Shown: piece after piece, positions 61,369 through 64,000 of the stretch
Layout of the letters: the number at the start of each line of letters is the position of its first letter
How positions within the stretch are numbered: position 1 is the first letter of the stretch
The notes under the pieces: model-generated
Database searches by the model: none
The model's input: the letters and a program-made list of their open reading frames with translations, nothing else
What the model was told of the DNA's origin: nothing
Position numbers and translations under genes: made by a program
Source of the DNA: Psychroserpens sp.
Lineage (GTDB): Bacteria > Bacteroidota > Bacteroidia > Flavobacteriales > Flavobacteriaceae
Direction: 5' to 3'
NCBI GenBank assembly: GCA_017643165.1
Contig: JAEPNY010000002.1
Location: 374,970-438,969, forward strand
DNA length: 64,000 nt

Positions 61369-61382
61369 GATAGATTTGTTTT

Positions 61383-62300
61383 TTAGAAGTATCTAGGTGA
61401 TTTAATTCGTTTACTTTTAAAGACTTCAAACATTAATAATACTTCATGTGTACCACTAGTGTATGGTCTTAGATCTGAGATAGGATATTCATAAGCATAG
61501 CCAATTCGTAGTTGTTTTGATACCTGGAAGTCAGCAATACCTCCGATAGCGCCAGCACGTTCATTTACACGATATCCTGCACCAATCCAGAATTTATCAT
61601 GGAATAAAAAGTTTGCAGTTGCATCAAATGATAGCGGAGCACCATTAGTAGCCTTTAACAGGACAGCTGGTTTAAACATTGTATTCTCACTAAGTTTAAA
61701 TACATAACCTCCAGTGAAATAATAACTAATACGTTCTAAAGCTTCAAACTCTGCATCACCAGTATAATCTGTATTTAATATTCTTGGAGCCGAAAGCCCT
61801 AGGTACCATTTATTACTATGCCAATAAACACCTGTTCCTATATTAGGTTTCCATCGATTTTCAAAACCGAAAATCACAGGGTCATTAGATTGAGACTGCT
61901 GAAAATCAGCATCAAGACTATAACTGGTAAAACCAGCTTTTAATCCAAAGGCTAATTCGCTTTTCTCACCCGTACGAATGGTATATGAGAAATCGCCATA
62001 TAAGTATGAGAAGTTCTGAAAACCTAACTCATCATTAATAAAGGATAATCCCAGTCCTACCTTTTCATTTCGCATAGGAGCATGAATAGAAAGGGTTTGT
62101 GTCTGAGGTCCGCCTTCTAGGCCAACCCACTGACTTCTATGTAAACCAACAATACTTAACGTTTCTCGACTACCTGCGTAGGCTGGATTAATCGAAATAG
62201 TATTGTACATATACTGTGTAAACTGCGGAAGCTGCTGTGCGACTCCCATCCAGCTACTAAATAGTATAAATGCTATTATGTTAAACTTGATTAATTTCAT
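61383..62300 (-). CDS. Type IX secretion system membrane protein, PorP/SprF family
   Basis: The protein is 305 residues with a signal peptide ending near WMGVAQ. The N-terminal signature QLPQFTQYMYNTISINPAYAGS is diagnostic of PorP/SprF, and the rest is a beta barrel (for example IGYAYEYPISDLRPYTSGTHEVLL). It lies between a type-B adhesin and an OmpA protein. In F. johnsoniae, SprF is needed for surface display of the adhesin SprB encoded beside it, so this protein probably serves the adjacent adhesin. Confidence 0.92.
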   Translation of the reverse strand: MKLIKFNIIAFILFSSWMGVAQQLPQFTQYMYNTISINPAYAGSRETLSIVGLHRSQWVGLEGGPQTQTLSIHAPMRNEKVGLGLSFINDELGFQNFSYLYGDFSYTIRTGEKSELAFGLKAGFTSYSLDADFQQSQSNDPVIFGFENRWKPNIGTGVYWHSNKWYLGLSAPRILNTDYTGDAEFEALERISYYFTGGYVFKLSENTMFKPAVLLKATNGAPLSFDATANFLFHDKFWIGAGYRVNERAGAIGGIADFQVSKQLRIGYAYEYPISDLRPYTSGTHEVLLMFEVFKSKRIKSPRYF

Positions 62301-62310
62301 AGGTTAAGTT

Positions 62311-64000
62311 TTATTTTGTTGAGACATAAATAGGACCAGTAATAGGTCTTAATCCACTATTCTTAATATTTAATACGTAATAATATGTTCCTGTTGGTAC
62401 GAAATCAGAACCACCGATTGATGCGCTAGAAGCTGTTCCGTTCCAGTCATTTTGATAATTAAAGTTTTCATAGATCTTAGCTCCCCAACGGTTAAAGATC
62501 TGTACTTCAAATACAAAACCACAATCTTCGACTCCTGTAATTGTGAAGAATTCGTTGATTCCATCAAAGTTTGCCGTTACAGCCTTCGAAATCACTAAAT
62601 CATCTTCACCACATGGAAGTACGATACAATCATCATTTATATTGATTGTCACTGTAACGCTTCCTGGACACTGACCTTCATAGGTATATGTAAATTCATA
62701 TTCTCCCAATTGATCATCAGTGTAATCACCTTCACTATCTAATAATGAAGAAGGATTAAAGAAGCTTCCATCAATGGTTGCATTTCCTGATGTTACAGTC
62801 CAAACACCGTTTATATCGAAATCACCAAGTAATAGATCGAATAGATCGAATTCAAAATCTTCACCTATACATAGGTCGGCGTCATCGGTCGGAATATCAC
62901 TTTGTACGGTTACATTAATCGTTTGTGTAAAGATTGCTTCGTTTCCACATTCATCCACTACAAACCAATCTCTGATAATTTGATAATCTGAACCAGTTCC
63001 ATCAGAAGTTGAAGTTTCATTGAAATCAACAGTAATATTTGTAGAACAAGCATCCTCAAATACTAGGTTTGGCGCTTTTGGAATTTCACTACATACCACA
63101 TCAATTACATCGTCGAATTCTCCAACTAAAGTAGGTGCAGTATTATCTTCAACTGAAATTGTTTGGATGAATGAAGTCGCATTATCACATTCGTCTACTA
63201 AGGTCCATACACGTGTAACAGTAAACTCTCCAGGACACTCGCCATCATTAATTGTATCAGTAAATGTAGCTTCTAATCCGGTTGAACAGTTATCTGCCTC
63301 ATCAGTTACATCACCAGTAAGCGATAGATCTGTATGATCTTGATCACAATCCAAAGTAATATCGGCTGGTACAGTAAACGTTGGTGGCGTCGTATCCTCA
63401 ATGGTTATGGTTTGAACAAGGGTAGTTGTGTTACCACAATCATCGGTTAATGTCCAAGTTCTAGTTACAATAGCTTCATTAACACAACTTCCGTCTGCGA
63501 TATCATCGGTAAATGTAGCCTCTAATCCAGTAGAACAGTTATCCGCCTCATCTGTTACATCACCAGTAAGTGATATATCAGCTAGATCATCACTACATTG
63601 AAGCGTTACATCAGCAGGCACTGTAAACGTAGGTGCTGTTGTATCTTCAATAGTAATCGTTTGCACCTGAGTAGTTGTGTTACCACAATCATCTACAAGT
63701 GTCCAAGTTCTTGTTATAACAGATTCGTTAGCACATGCTCCATCAGCAACTGTGTCACTAAATGTAGCATCAAGTCCAGTTGAACAGTTATCCGCTTCAT
63801 CAGTTACATCACCTGTAAGTGAAAGATCAGAAGGATCTTGATCACATTCGATAGTAATATCAGCAGGCACTGTAAACGTAGGCGCTGTAGTATCTTCAAT
63901 AGTTATAGTTTGAACTTGAGTAGTTGTGTTTCCACACTCATCTACAAGTGTCCAAGTTCTTGTGATTACTGATTCATTAGCACATGCTCCATCAGCAACT
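62311..64000 (-). CDS. Large repeat adhesin with type-B gliding-motility C-terminal domain, cut by the right edge
   Basis: The frame is open to base 64000, so this is the C-terminal part (about 563 residues) of a longer protein whose start is outside. It holds three near-identical 83-residue HYR-like repeats, starting at 63870, 63621 and 63372, part of a fourth at the edge, and a diverged one from 63123. Each has the core SLTGDVTDEADNCSTGL and DDCGNTT. A separate domain (about 62640-62890) with a Cys pair follows, then the type-B C-terminal domain (NFDGINEFFTITG, IFNRWGAKIYE, PTGTYYYVLNI), the signal for type IX secretion. It is probably secreted and held at the surface with help from the downstream PorP/SprF protein. 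Confidence 0.9.
   Translation of the reverse strand, partial: VADGACANESVITRTWTLVDECGNTTTQVQTITIEDTTAPTFTVPADITIECDQDPSDLSLTGDVTDEADNCSTGLDATFSDTVADGACANESVITRTWTLVDDCGNTTTQVQTITIEDTTAPTFTVPADVTLQCSDDLADISLTGDVTDEADNCSTGLEATFTDDIADGSCVNEAIVTRTWTLTDDCGNTTTLVQTITIEDTTPPTFTVPADITLDCDQDHTDLSLTGDVTDEADNCSTGLEATFTDTINDGECPGEFTVTRVWTLVDECDNATSFIQTISVEDNTAPTLVGEFDDVIDVVCSEIPKAPNLVFEDACSTNITVDFNETSTSDGTGSDYQIIRDWFVVDECGNEAIFTQTINVTVQSDIPTDDADLCIGEDFEFDLFDLLLGDFDINGVWTVTSGNATIDGSFFNPSSLLDSEGDYTDDQLGEYEFTYTYEGQCPGSVTVTININDDCIVLPCGEDDLVISKAVTANFDGINEFFTITGVEDCGFVFEVQIFNRWGAKIYENFNYQNDWNGTASSASIGGSDFVPTGTYYYVLNIKNSGLRPITGPIYVSTK

Noticed and set aside
63020-63783. Open frames antisense to the repeat adhesin
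   Set aside because: They are shadows of the HYR-like repeats, rich in Ser and Cys, with no independent support.
1-64000. tRNA, rRNA, CRISPR arrays, insertion sequences, prophage or defence genes
   Set aside because: No T-loop motifs in a cloverleaf context, no regularly spaced short repeats, no transposase, and no phage or restriction gene motifs were seen; xerD is the housekeeping type.

Overview
The window looks like a chromosomal segment of a marine-type flavobacterium (Bacteroidota, Flavobacteriaceae). Several things point there. The DNA is visibly AT-rich. Upstream regions carry the Bacteroidota promoter pattern TTG-N19/20-TAnnTTTG and lack Shine-Dalgarno sites. Lineage-typical genes are present: a PorQ-family type IX secretion protein, a PorP/SprF protein, a type-B gliding-motility C-terminal domain, a DUF6452/DUF6048 pair, a CCC-motif membrane protein, a head-GIN protein, and a ZIP transporter and OmpA/PD40 protein of flavobacterial style. 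No rRNA, tRNA, insertion sequence, prophage or CRISPR array was seen. The layout is ordinary chromosome with short gaps.

Region by region. 1-8 kb: a truncated gene at the left edge, a hemolysin III family membrane protein, small membrane and DUF genes, two methyltransferases, and the rlmD-DUF6452-DUF6048 operon. 7.7-16 kb: an ECF sigma factor with a small membrane partner, a structured RNA ahead of ornithine aminotransferase, small membrane proteins, an Smr protein, a TSP3-repeat lipoprotein, a cysteine desulfurase and a TonB-dependent receptor. 16-23 kb: an M23 peptidase; a small coiled-coil gene, zapA, a strong 6S-like RNA candidate and rny; a PAS histidine kinase; xerD. 23-29.7 kb: three beta-barrel outer membrane proteins, aroQ, an acyltransferase, lpdA, a tandem NTF2-like protein and msrB.

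29.9-40.5 kb is the most notable block, a one-strand alpha-glucan cluster: GT4 glucosyltransferase (GlgA/GlgM type), glgC, glgE, maltokinase, glgB and a GH31 alpha-glucosidase. It reads as a GlgE-type pathway. Maltose-1-phosphate could come from ADP-glucose (GlgC plus a GlgM-like enzyme) or from maltose (maltokinase), and GlgE and GlgB would then build a branched glucan. No trehalose synthase (TreS) is present in the window.

40.6-50 kb: an M48 peptidase lipoprotein, an MFS transporter, a lipoprotein, an ECF sigma/anti-sigma-like operon that ends in two beta-repeat surface proteins, lon and a double-LysM protein. 50-58 kb: porQ-cmk, a Kbp-like LysM protein, rpsA with a structured leader, and pyrR-pyrB-(small gene)-rnz, then pdxH. 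58-64 kb: a CAP lipoprotein behind a 42-bp imperfect palindrome, a small orphan gene, and a three-gene type IX cluster: OmpA/PD40 protein, PorP/SprF protein, and the C-terminal part of a large repeat adhesin that runs off the right edge.

All function calls come from reading motifs and recalled family knowledge; no database search was run.
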